A stretch of 18,865 bases of DNA from Betaproteobacteria bacterium (GCA_016177355.1 JACOVL010000026.1:1-18865), one strand, 5' to 3'; shown: positions 1-7,109, counted from the first letter of the stretch. Numbers and translations are program-made. Notes: generated by a model not told the origin, from the letters alone.

Positions 1-80
1 ACCAGCGGGCCAAGGCGACCGGGAGCCTCAATCCCGAGCTCACCGCCTTCGCCGACCAACGGCTACGGCAACTGCAATAG
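1..80 (+). CDS. C-terminal tail of an unidentified protein (5' end outside window)
   Basis: Frame 3 stays open from the first base and ends with TAG at 78-80. It encodes about 25 residues, with the end reading TAFADQRLRQLQ. The composition (Arg, Leu, Gln, Ala) looks like an ordinary protein end rather than an antisense shadow, and a convergent gene (comF) with a hairpin-forming spacer follows. I do not recognise the family, and the piece is too short to assign a function. The alternative is that it is chance open frame at the window edge. Confidence 0.4.
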   Translation, partial: QRAKATGSLNPELTAFADQRLRQLQ

Positions 81-92
81 CAGTTGCCCGCT

Positions 93-157
93 ATCAGCAA
101 TCAGCAATCAGCATTCAGCATGTTCAAGCTGACCGCTGAGAGCTGAACGCTGACCGC
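93..157. repeat. Heptanucleotide direct repeats and imperfect palindrome between convergent genes
   Basis: Three copies of ATCAGCA (93-99, 100-106, 107-113) and one TTCAGCA (114-120) are followed by CTGA-rich DNA (AGCTGAACGCTGACCGC) that is roughly complementary to them. The whole block can fold into an imperfect stem. It fills the spacer between the end of the upstream plus-strand gene and the end of comF, so it could act as a two-way transcription end or be a copy of a dispersed intergenic repeat. No clear T-tract is present. Confidence 0.5.
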
Positions 158-877
158 TTATCTCGGCAGCGCCCGCGCCACCACCCAGCCGCTGACTTCC
201 CGCGCGCCCGCTCTTCGCAGCACGCGCGTGAGCTCGTTCAACGTGGCGCCGGTGGTGAGCACGTCGTCCATCACCGCAACCCGCTTGCCGTGAAGATCGG
301 CATCGCAGACGAAGGCGCGGCGCACGTTCTTCGCGCGCTCGCCCCACGGTAACGCCGCCTGTGACGGGGTCTCGACGACCTTGCGGCAGGCATGGGGCAT
401 GAGCGGGATGCCGGTGCGCCCGGCGACGACGCGCGCGAGCTCCAGCGCCTGATTGAAGCCGCGCTCCGCAAGGCGCCCCGGCGCGAGCGGCATCGGCACG
501 ATCGCGTCCACGTCGCGCCCGACCGTCTGCGCGAGCAGCTCGCCCAGCGGCCGCGCGAGCGCCAGCCGGCCGCCGTACTTGTAGGCGTGGATCAAGGCAT
601 TCACCGGGAAACGGTAGGCAAAAGGCGCCCTCACGCGGGCGTAGCGCGGCGGGCGGTCGAGGCAGGCGCCGCATACCCTGCCGGTGGCGAGCGGCAAGGC
701 GCACACCGCGCAGCAGTTGCACGGCAGGCGCGGCAAATCCGTATCGCATTCCGCGCAGATCAGCTTGGTGCCGGACGGCGCAGCGCACAGCACGCAGGCT
801 TGCGGCAGCAGCGAGCGCCCAATTTCTGCGCAGAAGTTTAAAATCAATGGCTGGAGATTTGACAGCCGGAAGATCAT
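158..877 (-). CDS. comF: ComF family phosphoribosyltransferase-like protein
   Basis: The protein is about 239 residues, normal for ComF/GntX proteins, which are linked to DNA uptake and use of DNA as a nutrient. The N-terminal part has several Cys pairs (CVLC and CAEC near residues 28-44, then CNCCAVC and CGAC to about 72), as in the zinc-binding N-terminus of the family. The C-terminal half is a type I phosphoribosyltransferase fold with the PRPP-loop motif VAVMDDVLTTGATL around residues 200-213. The start is uncertain: ATG at 877 is chosen, a TTG lies two codons upstream, and neither has a clear ribosome-binding site. It is divergent from bioB, and the bio promoter overlaps its 5' end. A comF homologue (gntX) also neighbours bioH in E. 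coli, so the pairing with biotin genes recurs. Confidence 0.9.
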   Translation of the reverse strand: MIFRLSNLQPLILNFCAEIGRSLLPQACVLCAAPSGTKLICAECDTDLPRLPCNCCAVCALPLATGRVCGACLDRPPRYARVRAPFAYRFPVNALIHAYKYGGRLALARPLGELLAQTVGRDVDAIVPMPLAPGRLAERGFNQALELARVVAGRTGIPLMPHACRKVVETPSQAALPWGERAKNVRRAFVCDADLHGKRVAVMDDVLTTGATLNELTRVLRRAGAREVSGWVVARALPR

Positions 878-887
878 GGGCAATGAT
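859..887 (+). promoter_or_regulatory. Candidate sigma-70 promoter of the biotin operon
   Basis: A perfect -35 hexamer TTGACA (859-864) is followed, after a 17-bp spacer, by AATGAT (882-887), a 4/6 match to TATAAT. Transcription would begin near 894, giving a leader of about 60 bases before bioB. The site overlaps the first codons of the divergent comF, so the two genes may interfere or be co-regulated. No BirA-type operator (TTGTAAACC with its inverted partner) is visible here. This is a motif match only. Confidence 0.5.
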
Positions 888-953
888 ACAAATGGTTAAA
901 AACGCTGGATTTTTTTCTCGCGTACCGACTCCCGCAACCCGAGGCCAGTCCTT

Positions 954-1844
954 ATGGATAACGATCTCCTCCACCGCGCCCACGGCGCGCACCGGGGCCA
1001 TTTCGATCCCAACGCGGTGCAGCTCTCGACGCTGCTCTCGGTGAAGACCGGCGGCTGCCCGGAGGATTGCGCCTACTGCCCGCAAGCCGCGCGTTATCAC
1101 ACCGGCGTCGCCGACGAAGAGCTGCTGTCGGTCGAGCAGGTGGCGGCGGCGGCGCGCCTCGCCCGGGAGAACGGCGCAACGCGCTTTTGCATGGGGGCGG
1201 CCTGGCGCGGTCCCAAGCAGCGCGATCTCGAGCGGGTGGCGGAGATGATCAAGGCGGTGCGCGCCGAGGGCCTCGAGACCTGCGCGACGCTGGGGCTGCT
1301 GAAGCAAGGCCAGGCCGAGCAATTGAAGGCGGCGGGCCTCGACTATTACAACCATAACCTGGACACCGCCCCCGAGTTCTATGGCGAGATCATCACCACG
1401 CGCACCCAGGACGACCGCCTGGAAACGCTCGGGCGCGTGCGCCGCGCCGGCATCCACGTGTGCTGCGGCGGCATCGTCGGCATGGGCGAGACGCGCCGCA
1501 CGCGCGCGGCGCTGATCGCGCAACTCGCGAGCCTCGACCCCTATCCCGAGTCGGTGCCGGTCAACAACCTGGTGCAGGTGCCGGGCACGCCGCTCGCCGG
1601 CACCGACCGGCTCGATCCTCTCGAATTCGTGCGCACCATCGCCTGCGCGCGCATCACCATGCCGCGCGCCATGGTGCGGCTCTCCGCGGGCCGGCAGGAG
1701 ATGCCGGAAGCGGTCCAGGCGCTGTGCTTCTTCGCCGGCGCGAATTCCATCTTCTACGGCGAGAAGCTGCTCACCACCGGCAACCCCGGCGTCGAGGCGG
1801 ACCGCGCGCTGTTCGCGAAGCTCGGGCTGCGCTCGCTGAAGTGA
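954..1844 (+). CDS. bioB: Biotin synthase (radical SAM)
   Basis: BioB converts dethiobiotin to biotin by radical SAM chemistry, the last step of the pathway. The radical SAM cluster motif CPEDCAYC gives Cys35, Cys39 and Cys42. The [2Fe-2S] ligands of the family are also present: Cys79 in RFCMGAAWR, Cys110 in ETCATLG, Cys in VCCGGIVGMGE near 170, and Arg in MVRLSAGR near 242. The protein is 296 residues, and its N-terminus is about 18 residues shorter than the E. coli enzyme. A stop codon at 897-899 and the absence of any ATG, GTG or TTG between it and 954 make this ATG the only conventional start. GAGG (941-944) lies nine bases upstream of it. It is the first gene of the bioBFHCD operon and overlaps bioF by GTGA. 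Confidence 0.97.
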   Translation: MDNDLLHRAHGAHRGHFDPNAVQLSTLLSVKTGGCPEDCAYCPQAARYHTGVADEELLSVEQVAAAARLARENGATRFCMGAAWRGPKQRDLERVAEMIKAVRAEGLETCATLGLLKQGQAEQLKAAGLDYYNHNLDTAPEFYGEIITTRTQDDRLETLGRVRRAGIHVCCGGIVGMGETRRTRAALIAQLASLDPYPESVPVNNLVQVPGTPLAGTDRLDPLEFVRTIACARITMPRAMVRLSAGRQEMPEAVQALCFFAGANSIFYGEKLLTTGNPGVEADRALFAKLGLRSLK

Positions 1845-3025
1845 ACCGCCCGCCACCCGCCGCCCGCCACCCGTCACTCCAGCAGGCGCTCGCGGCGGAG
1901 CTCGCCGAACTCGAATCGCGGGGCCTGAAGCGCCGGCGGCGACTGCTGGAGACGCCGCAGGGCGCGCGCGTCACGGTGGACGGGCGCGAATACCTCGCCT
2001 TCTGCAGCAACGATTACCTCGGGCTCGCCGGTCACCCCGCGCTGATCGAGGCCGCGCGCGAAGGCGCCGCGCGCTGCGGCGTGGGAGCGGGCGCCTCGCA
2101 TCTCATCCTGGGGCATGCCACCGCGCATCACGCGCTGGAAGAAGCGCTCGCCGCCTTCGTGGGGCTGCCGCGCGCGCTGCTGTTCTCGGCCGGCTACCTC
2201 GCCAACATCGGGGCGGTTACCACGCTCGTCGGGCGCGGGGACGCGGTGTTCGCGGACCGGCTCAATCATGCCTCGCTCAACGATGCCGCGCTGCTCTCGC
2301 GCGCGGAGCTCAAGCGCTATCCGCACCTCGATCTCGAAGCGCTTGAGCGCCTGCTCGCCGCGACCCGCGCGCGACGCAAGCTCGTCGTCACCGACGCCGT
2401 GTTCAGCATGGACGGGGACGTCGCGCCGGTGCCGCAGCTCCTCGAGCTGTGCGAGCGCCACGACGCGTGGCTGCTGCTCGACGATGCGCACGGCTTCGGC
2501 GTGCTGGGCGAGGGCGGGCGCGGCGTGCTGTCGTGCTTCGGGGCCGCGTCGCCGCGCTTGATTTACATGGCGACGCTCGGCAAGGCGGCCGGCGCGTTCG
2601 GCGCCTTCGTCGCGGCGCAGAGCGATGTCGTCGAAATCCTGTTGCAGCGAGCGCGCAGCTACATCTACACCACGGCGATGCCGCCGCTGCTCGCGCATGT
2701 GCTCATGAAAAGCCTCGAGCTGATCGCCTGCGAGGAGTGGCGGCGCGAGCGCTTGATGCAACTAATATATGTTTTAAAACAACGACTTATGGTTAAACGC
2801 TGGCGCCTGATGCCATCCCGCACCGCGATCCAGCCGCTGGTGATCGGCGGCAATGAGGAGGCCATGGCGGCATCCGACGCGCTCGCGCGCGCGGGTCTGC
2901 TGGTGCCGGCGATCCGGCCGCCGACCGTGCCACAGGGCACGGCACGGCTGCGCATCTCGCTTTCCGCCGCGCACGAGGTCGAGGACGTCGAGCGCCTTGC
3001 CTTCGCGCTCAACGCCCTGCAATGA
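1841..3025 (+). CDS. bioF: 8-amino-7-oxononanoate synthase (KAPA synthase)
   Basis: This PLP enzyme condenses pimeloyl-ACP (or -CoA) with L-alanine, releasing CO2, to give KAPA. The 394-residue product matches the family length. Visible family motifs are FCSNDYLGL near residues 48-56, VFSMDGD, LLLDDAHGFGVLG, and the PLP-lysine context ATLGKAAGAFGAF with Lys248. The C-terminal AIRPPTVPQGTARLRIS is nearly invariant in BioF. The start is GTG at 1841, which overlaps the bioB stop in a GTGA arrangement. No separate ribosome-binding site is seen, so translational coupling is likely. The first codons contain a 14-bp-period direct repeat encoding a Pro/Ala/Arg-rich stretch. Bases 2758-2800 are unusually AT-rich, but the protein length there matches E. 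coli BioF, so nothing is inserted. It overlaps bioH by ATGA. Confidence 0.96.
   Translation: MNRPPPAARHPSLQQALAAELAELESRGLKRRRRLLETPQGARVTVDGREYLAFCSNDYLGLAGHPALIEAAREGAARCGVGAGASHLILGHATAHHALEEALAAFVGLPRALLFSAGYLANIGAVTTLVGRGDAVFADRLNHASLNDAALLSRAELKRYPHLDLEALERLLAATRARRKLVVTDAVFSMDGDVAPVPQLLELCERHDAWLLLDDAHGFGVLGEGGRGVLSCFGAASPRLIYMATLGKAAGAFGAFVAAQSDVVEILLQRARSYIYTTAMPPLLAHVLMKSLELIACEEWRRERLMQLIYVLKQRLMVKRWRLMPSRTAIQPLVIGGNEEAMAASDALARAGLLVPAIRPPTVPQGTARLRISLSAAHEVEDVERLAFALNALQ
1846..1880 (+). repeat. 14-bp-period direct repeat at the start of bioF
   Basis: The 13-base unit CCGCCCGCCACCC occurs at 1846-1858 and again at 1860-1872, a period of 14, and is followed by GTCACTCC. It lies directly after the bioF GTG start and is translated. 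It shares its terminal CACCCGTCAC and its 14-base period with the repeat in front of bioD. Confidence 0.6.
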
Positions 3026-3753
3026 GCCTGCGGGACGTGGTTCTGCTGCACGGCTGGGGCAGCGGCGCCGGCATTTGGGACGACCTTGCGCGGCGGCTGG
3101 AACCGCGATTTCGCCCCCACGCCCTGCCTCTACCGGGATACGGCCCTGATACGGCGCGCGCGCTCTCGCTCGAGGCGATCGTTACCGCCGTCGCGCGCGC
3201 CGCGCCGCGCCGCTGCGGCGTCGTCGGCTGGTCGCTTGGCGGCGAGATCGCGCTGGCCTGGGCGCGGCGCGCGCCGCGACAGGTGGAGCGCCTGGCCTTG
3301 ATTGCGACGACCCCATGCTTTACGAGCAAGCCCGGCTGGCCGTGCGCGACGGCACCCGCGGTGCTGCGTGAATTCGGGCGGGCGCTTGCCACGGACCGCA
3401 CAGGCACGCTGGCGCGCTTTACCGCGGTGCAGGCGAAGGGTGACGCGCGCGCGCGGCGGTTTGCCGGCGTGCTGCAGCGGTTCAACGAGAGCGGTCCGCC
3501 GGCTGACGTGCTGGCGGCGGGCCTCGCTATTCTGTCGAACACCGATTTGCGGCGCGAGCTGTCCAGGGTGGGACAGCCGGCGCTGGTATTGCATGGGGCG
3601 CGCGATCGCATCGTGCCGCCCGCCGCGGGACGCCGGCTTGCTGCCGCCCTGCCCAACGCGCGCTTCGAGCTGCTGCGGACTTGCGCGCATGCGCCGTTCC
3701 TGTCGCAGCCCGCGCGGGTGGCGGCGGCGCTGCGGGAGTTCTTCGATGAGTGA
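3022..3753 (+). CDS. bioH: Pimeloyl-ACP methyl ester carboxylesterase
   Basis: BioH is an alpha/beta hydrolase that removes the methyl group from pimeloyl-ACP methyl ester, ending chain building so that BioF can act. At 243 residues it is close to E. coli BioH. The oxyanion region LLHGWGSG lies near residues 8-15. The nucleophile elbow GWSLGG gives Ser71, the acid is Asp195 in GARDRIVPP, and the base is His223 in CAHAPFLSQP, completing the triad. It starts with ATG overlapping the bioF stop by four bases and ends eight bases inside bioC, so expression is coupled. Position between bioF and bioC supports BioH over a generic hydrolase. Confidence 0.93.
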   Translation: MSLRDVVLLHGWGSGAGIWDDLARRLEPRFRPHALPLPGYGPDTARALSLEAIVTAVARAAPRRCGVVGWSLGGEIALAWARRAPRQVERLALIATTPCFTSKPGWPCATAPAVLREFGRALATDRTGTLARFTAVQAKGDARARRFAGVLQRFNESGPPADVLAAGLAILSNTDLRRELSRVGQPALVLHGARDRIVPPAAGRRLAAALPNARFELLRTCAHAPFLSQPARVAAALREFFDE

Positions 3754-4621
3754 CCCGCTCAGGCTGGACAAGAGGCGCATACGGCAGTCATTCGAGCGGG
3801 CCGCCGCGACCTACGACGCCGCGGCGGTGCTGCAGGGCGAAGTATGCCGGCGCATGCTGTCGCGCCTGGACTACATCAAGCTTGATCCAGCCGCCGTGCT
3901 GGATGCGGGCAGCGGGACGGGCAACGCCGTTGCCGGGATGCTCGCGCGCTATCCGCGCGCGCGACTCGTTGCGCTCGATTTCGCGCACGCCATGGTGCGG
4001 CGCGTCCGTGCGCGCCGGCCGTGGTGGCGCAGCCTGCTAGACCCGCGCGGCGCGCGGCTCGGCGTGGTGTGCGGCGACATCGAGTCGTTGCCGCTCGCCG
4101 GCGGCTCGTTCGATCTCGTGTGGTCGAATCTCACCCTGCAGTGGATCGGCGAGCCGCAGCGCGCCTTCGCCGAGCTCCACCGCGCGCTCCGGCCGGGGGG
4201 GCTGCTGATGTTCAGCAGCTTCGGGCCGGACACGCTCAAGGAGTTGCGAGCGGCGTCCAGGGATGCGGACCGGCACACCCACGTGCACCGCTTCATCGAC
4301 ATGCACGACCTGGGCGACATGCTGGTCGCCTGCGGCTACACCGACCCGGTGATGGACATGGAGACCATGACGCTGACTTACGCCGGCGCGCGGGAACTCA
4401 TGCGCGATCTGAAGACTATCGGCGCGCGCAATGCGACCACCGGGCGTCCCGGCGCGCTGAGCGGGAAGTCGCTGCTCGAGCGGGTGACGCGCAACTACGA
4501 GCAGTTCCGCCGCGACGGGAAACTCCCCGCGACGTTCGAGGTGGTCTACGGGCACGCCTGGAAGCCCGCACCGCGCACGAGCCCCACCGGCCGGCCGGTG
4601 ATCGAAATCAAGCCCCGATAA
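3746..4621 (+). CDS. bioC: Malonyl-ACP O-methyltransferase
   Basis: BioC uses S-adenosylmethionine to methylate the free carboxyl of malonyl-ACP, disguising it so that fatty acid synthesis enzymes can build the pimeloyl chain. The 291-residue protein begins with the BioC-like MSDPLRLDKRRIRQSF and has the SAM-binding motif VLDAGSGTGN at about residues 51-60. Later class I methyltransferase motifs follow: GDIESLPLAGGSFDLVWSNL and LRPGGLLMFSSFGPDTLKEL. The ATG at 3746 overlaps the bioH stop. The same frame stays open far upstream inside bioH, but only this start gives a family-like N-terminus. The stop TAA overlaps the AAGGA sequence that precedes the bioD region. Confidence 0.94.
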   Translation: MSDPLRLDKRRIRQSFERAAATYDAAAVLQGEVCRRMLSRLDYIKLDPAAVLDAGSGTGNAVAGMLARYPRARLVALDFAHAMVRRVRARRPWWRSLLDPRGARLGVVCGDIESLPLAGGSFDLVWSNLTLQWIGEPQRAFAELHRALRPGGLLMFSSFGPDTLKELRAASRDADRHTHVHRFIDMHDLGDMLVACGYTDPVMDMETMTLTYAGARELMRDLKTIGARNATTGRPGALSGKSLLERVTRNYEQFRRDGKLPATFEVVYGHAWKPAPRTSPTGRPVIEIKPR

Positions 4622-4637
4622 GGATTCGCTTTGTCCA

Positions 4638-4672
4638 GTCACGTCTCACCCGTCACGTCTCACCCGTCACGG
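4638..4672 (+). repeat. 14-bp tandem repeat between bioC and bioD
   Basis: The unit GTCACGTCTCACCC occurs twice exactly (4638-4651 and 4652-4665) and is followed by a partial third copy GTCACGG, which runs into a T6 tract. It sits where the 5' end of bioD should be. It resembles the bioF repeat in period and in its terminal CACCCGTCAC. Confidence 0.7.
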
Positions 4673-4679
4673 TTTTTTC

Positions 4680-5339
4680 GTGACCGGCACCGACACCGGC
4701 GTCGGCAAGACCCTGGTCGCATGCGGCCTGCTGAAGGCGTTTGCCGCGCGCGGGCTGCGCGCAGTCGGCATGAAGCCGGTCGCCGCCGGCGCGAAACCCG
4801 GTGCGCGGGGATGGAAGCACGAGGATGTCGAGCGGCTGGCGGCGGCGGGCAACGTCGTCGCGCCGCGCGAGCACGTCAATCCCTACTGCTTCCAGCCGCC
4901 GATCGCGCCCCACATCGCCGCGCAGCAGGCTGGCGCGGAGATCGGGCTCGAGCGCATCGAGGAGAGCTTCCGCGCGCTCGCCGCGCTCGCCGACGTCGTG
5001 ATCGTGGAAGGGGTGGGCGGGTTCCGCGTGCCGCTCGGCCCCGCCGCCGATGCCGCGCAACTCGCGGCGCGGCTGGCGCTCCCGGTCGTGCTGGTGGTGG
5101 GCATGCGGCTCGGCTGTCTCAACCATGCGCTGCTGACGGCGGAGGCGATCGCGGCGCGCGGCCTCGAACTCGCCGCCTGGATCGCAAATCACGTTGACCC
5201 GCAAATGGTCGCGGCGGACGAGAATGTGCGGGCGCTTGATGAGCGCATTCCCGCGCCGCGACTCGCCCGCATCGCATACGTCCCGGCACCCGATCCTGCA
5301 GCGATCGCCTCCCTGCTGAATGTCGGCAAACTGCTGTGA
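4680..5339 (+). CDS. bioD: Dethiobiotin synthetase (5' end ambiguous, possible one-base frameshift)
   Basis: BioD uses ATP and CO2 to close the ureido ring of DAPA, forming dethiobiotin. The P-loop GTDTGVGKT lies at residues 3-11, MKPVAAGAK follows, and VIVEGVGGFRVPLG near residue 112 is the second substrate-binding motif. From GTG at 4680 the product is 219 residues, but it begins in the middle of the first beta strand (family form: FFVTGTDTGVGKT) and has no ribosome-binding site. Instead, AAGGA at 4620-4624 sits six bases before a TTG at 4631. That frame encodes a leader ending PSRFF but is one base out of register. Reading five instead of six T in 4673-4678 would join them into a normal 235-residue BioD. 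The cause could be sequencing error, transcript slippage, a true mutation, or weak coupled initiation at 4680. Confidence 0.9.
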   Translation: MTGTDTGVGKTLVACGLLKAFAARGLRAVGMKPVAAGAKPGARGWKHEDVERLAAAGNVVAPREHVNPYCFQPPIAPHIAAQQAGAEIGLERIEESFRALAALADVVIVEGVGGFRVPLGPAADAAQLAARLALPVVLVVGMRLGCLNHALLTAEAIAARGLELAAWIANHVDPQMVAADENVRALDERIPAPRLARIAYVPAPDPAAIASLLNVGKLL

Positions 5340-5391
5340 CACGCGCGGCGCAACTCGCGGTCTATACAGGAGTTTTTGCCCGGTTTTTCGG

Positions 5392-5418
5392 TTGCCTAGT
5401 CGGGGGGGCTGTGATAAA
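5392..5418 (+). promoter_or_regulatory. Weak candidate promoter upstream of the cytochrome oxidase locus
   Basis: TTGCCT (5392-5397) and GATAAA (5413-5418) lie 15 bp apart. A TG at 5410-5411 gives an extended -10 context. Each hexamer matches consensus at four of six positions. The placement, in the 108-bp gap after bioD and about 30 bases before the DUF2244 gene, fits a start for the cox operon, but the motifs are poor. No convincing terminator for the bio operon is seen in this gap. Confidence 0.25.
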
Positions 5419-5447
5419 TTCCACCCGCTCGATGCGGATATCAGCGC

Positions 5448-5966
5448 GTGCATACAATGACCGCAGGGATGGGATGCACCGAAGTGGCGCACGCCGCTGA
5501 ATTTTCGCTGATCGCCAGGCGCAACAACTCGCTCGGTTCCACCGGCAGGCTTCTTGTTTTTATCTTCATCTTCGTTGTTTCGGTCGGCATCGCCGCGGCG
5601 TTCGCGGCTCTCGGCGCGTGGCTGATCCTGCCGTTTGCCGGGCTCGAGATGCTGGTGCTCTATCTGGCGTTCCGCTACGTGGATCGCCATGCCGCGGACT
5701 ACGAGCGCATCGCGATCGAAGGCGACAAGGTGAGAGTCGAATTTTCCGAACTGGGGCGCGTGCGCAGTCACGAATTCAACCGCTGCTGGGCGCAGGTGGT
5801 GGCGGGCGATGACACCGGGCGGCTCGCACTGCGCTCCCACGGCCGCGAGGTCGAGATCGGGCACTACATGAGCGACGAGCAGAAATCGAATCTGGCGCGG
5901 GAGCTCAAACGCCAGCTGCGCGCCGGCGGCGGCCATGCTGCCGTGCCTGCCATCACAACGAACTGA
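5448..5966 (+). CDS. DUF2244 family integral membrane protein
   Basis: The product is 172 residues with two hydrophobic segments close together (LLVFIFIFVVSVGIAAAF, about residues 35-52, and LGAWLILPFAGLEMLVLYLAF, about 56-76). A soluble region follows that reads like a PH-type beta domain (YERIAIEGDKVRVEF, then LRSHGREVEIGHYM). This is the pattern of DUF2244 proteins, which often precede coxB in proteobacteria. Their function is not established; a role in oxidase assembly is inferred from position only. The start is uncertain: GTG at 5448 is the longest option, with ATG at 5457 or 5469 as alternatives, and none has a good ribosome-binding site. It ends 18 bases before coxB. Confidence 0.85.
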   Translation: MHTMTAGMGCTEVAHAAEFSLIARRNNSLGSTGRLLVFIFIFVVSVGIAAAFAALGAWLILPFAGLEMLVLYLAFRYVDRHAADYERIAIEGDKVRVEFSELGRVRSHEFNRCWAQVVAGDDTGRLALRSHGREVEIGHYMSDEQKSNLARELKRQLRAGGGHAAVPAITTN

Positions 5967-5984
5967 CTCACAGGCGAGGGAAGC

Positions 5985-7109
5985 ATGATCAGCAAGGGGT
6001 TACGATCGTTTGCGGTCGCGGCGGCGTGGTTCGCCGCGGCGCCGGCGCTGGCCAACCAGTACAACCTGCAGGAACCGCAGTCCATCATCGCGCGCGAGAT
6101 CTACGATCTGCACACGCTGATCATGTGGATCATCGTCGGCATCTTCGTCGTCGTGTTCGGCGCGATGACCTACGCCATCGTCATGCACCGCAAGTCGGCC
6201 GGGCACAAGGCCGAGCAGTTCCACGAGAACACCACGGTCGAAATCGTCTGGACCATCATTCCGTTTTTCATCCTGATCGGCATGGCCTGGCCCGCGACCA
6301 GGACCATCATCTCGATGAAGGACACCTCCGGCGCCGAGGTCACGATCAAGGCGACCGGCTATCAGTGGAAGTGGGGCTACGACTACCTGCAGGAGGGCAT
6401 CAGCTTCTACAGCAATCTTTCCACCCCGCGCGAACAGATCGAGGGCAAGGTGCCCAAGGGCGAGAACTACCTGATCGAGGTGGACAACCCGGTGGTGGTG
6501 CCGGCCGGCAAGAAGGTGCGTATCATCACCACCGCCAACGACGTGATCCACTCCTGGTGGGTGCCCGCGCTGGGCATCAAGCAGGACTCGATCCCCGGCT
6601 TCGTGCGCGACACCTGGTTCAAGGCGGACAAGCCCGGCATCTACCGCGGGCAGTGCGCGGAACTGTGCGGCAAGGACCACGGCTTCATGCCGATCGTGGT
6701 GGAGGTGGTGACGCCCGAGCGGTACGCATCCTGGGTTTCGGAGCAGAAAAAGAAAATGGCCGCGGCGGCGCCGGATTCCGGGGAGCAGTGGACGCTCGAC
6801 GAATTGAAGGCCCGCGGCGAGAAGATCTACGCCGGCAATTGTGTCGCCTGCCACCAGCCGACCGGCATGGGCGTGCCCGGGGCATTCCCGGCGCTCTCCG
6901 GCTCGAAAATCGTGACCGGCCCCAAGGACGGGCAGATCAAGGTTGTCCTGAACGGCGTGGTCAAGGACGGCAAACCGACCGCGATGGTCTCGTTCAAGCA
7001 CCTCTCGGACGTGGACATCGCTGCGGTCATCACCTACACGAGAAACAACTGGGCCAACAAGACCGGAGAAACGGTTGCCCCGGCTGACGTCAAGGCTGCG
7101 CGGAAGTAA
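5985..7109 (+). CDS. coxB: Cytochrome c oxidase subunit II with fused C-terminal cytochrome c domain
   Basis: Subunit II accepts electrons at the binuclear CuA centre and passes them to heme a. The 374-residue protein starts with a signal peptide ending near ALA-N24, then has two membrane helices (about 45-67 and 87-107) and a periplasmic cupredoxin domain. The CuA ligands are complete: His189, Cys224, Glu226, Cys228, His232 and Met235. An aromatic electron-entry patch, YQWKWGYDY, lies at 126-134. The C-terminal 100 residues form a class I cytochrome c domain with the heme site CVACH at 286-290 and Met334 as the likely axial ligand. The fusion makes this a caa3-like subunit that carries its own electron donor domain. 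GAGGGA precedes the ATG. coxA follows 32 bases later. Confidence 0.97.
   Translation: MISKGLRSFAVAAAWFAAAPALANQYNLQEPQSIIAREIYDLHTLIMWIIVGIFVVVFGAMTYAIVMHRKSAGHKAEQFHENTTVEIVWTIIPFFILIGMAWPATRTIISMKDTSGAEVTIKATGYQWKWGYDYLQEGISFYSNLSTPREQIEGKVPKGENYLIEVDNPVVVPAGKKVRIITTANDVIHSWWVPALGIKQDSIPGFVRDTWFKADKPGIYRGQCAELCGKDHGFMPIVVEVVTPERYASWVSEQKKKMAAAAPDSGEQWTLDELKARGEKIYAGNCVACHQPTGMGVPGAFPALSGSKIVTGPKDGQIKVVLNGVVKDGKPTAMVSFKHLSDVDIAAVITYTRNNWANKTGETVAPADVKAARK

Noticed and set aside
841..953. BirA or BioR operator in the bio leader
   Set aside because: GGTTAAAAA at 894-902 faintly resembles one BirA half-site, but no inverted partner lies at the right distance, and no TTATAGATA-like BioR site is seen.
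108..1877. A 589-codon plus-strand frame across comF and bioB
   Set aside because: It runs antisense to comF and out of frame with bioB; the low-complexity Arg/Ala/Gly sequence has no recognisable domain.
2758..2800. The AT-rich island in bioF as an insertion or IS scar
   Set aside because: The protein length between the RRERL and AIQPL motifs equals that of E. coli BioF, and no target duplication or terminal repeats are present.
4653..5936. A 427-codon minus-strand frame covering bioD and the DUF2244 gene
   Set aside because: It is antisense to two supported genes and has no conserved motif.
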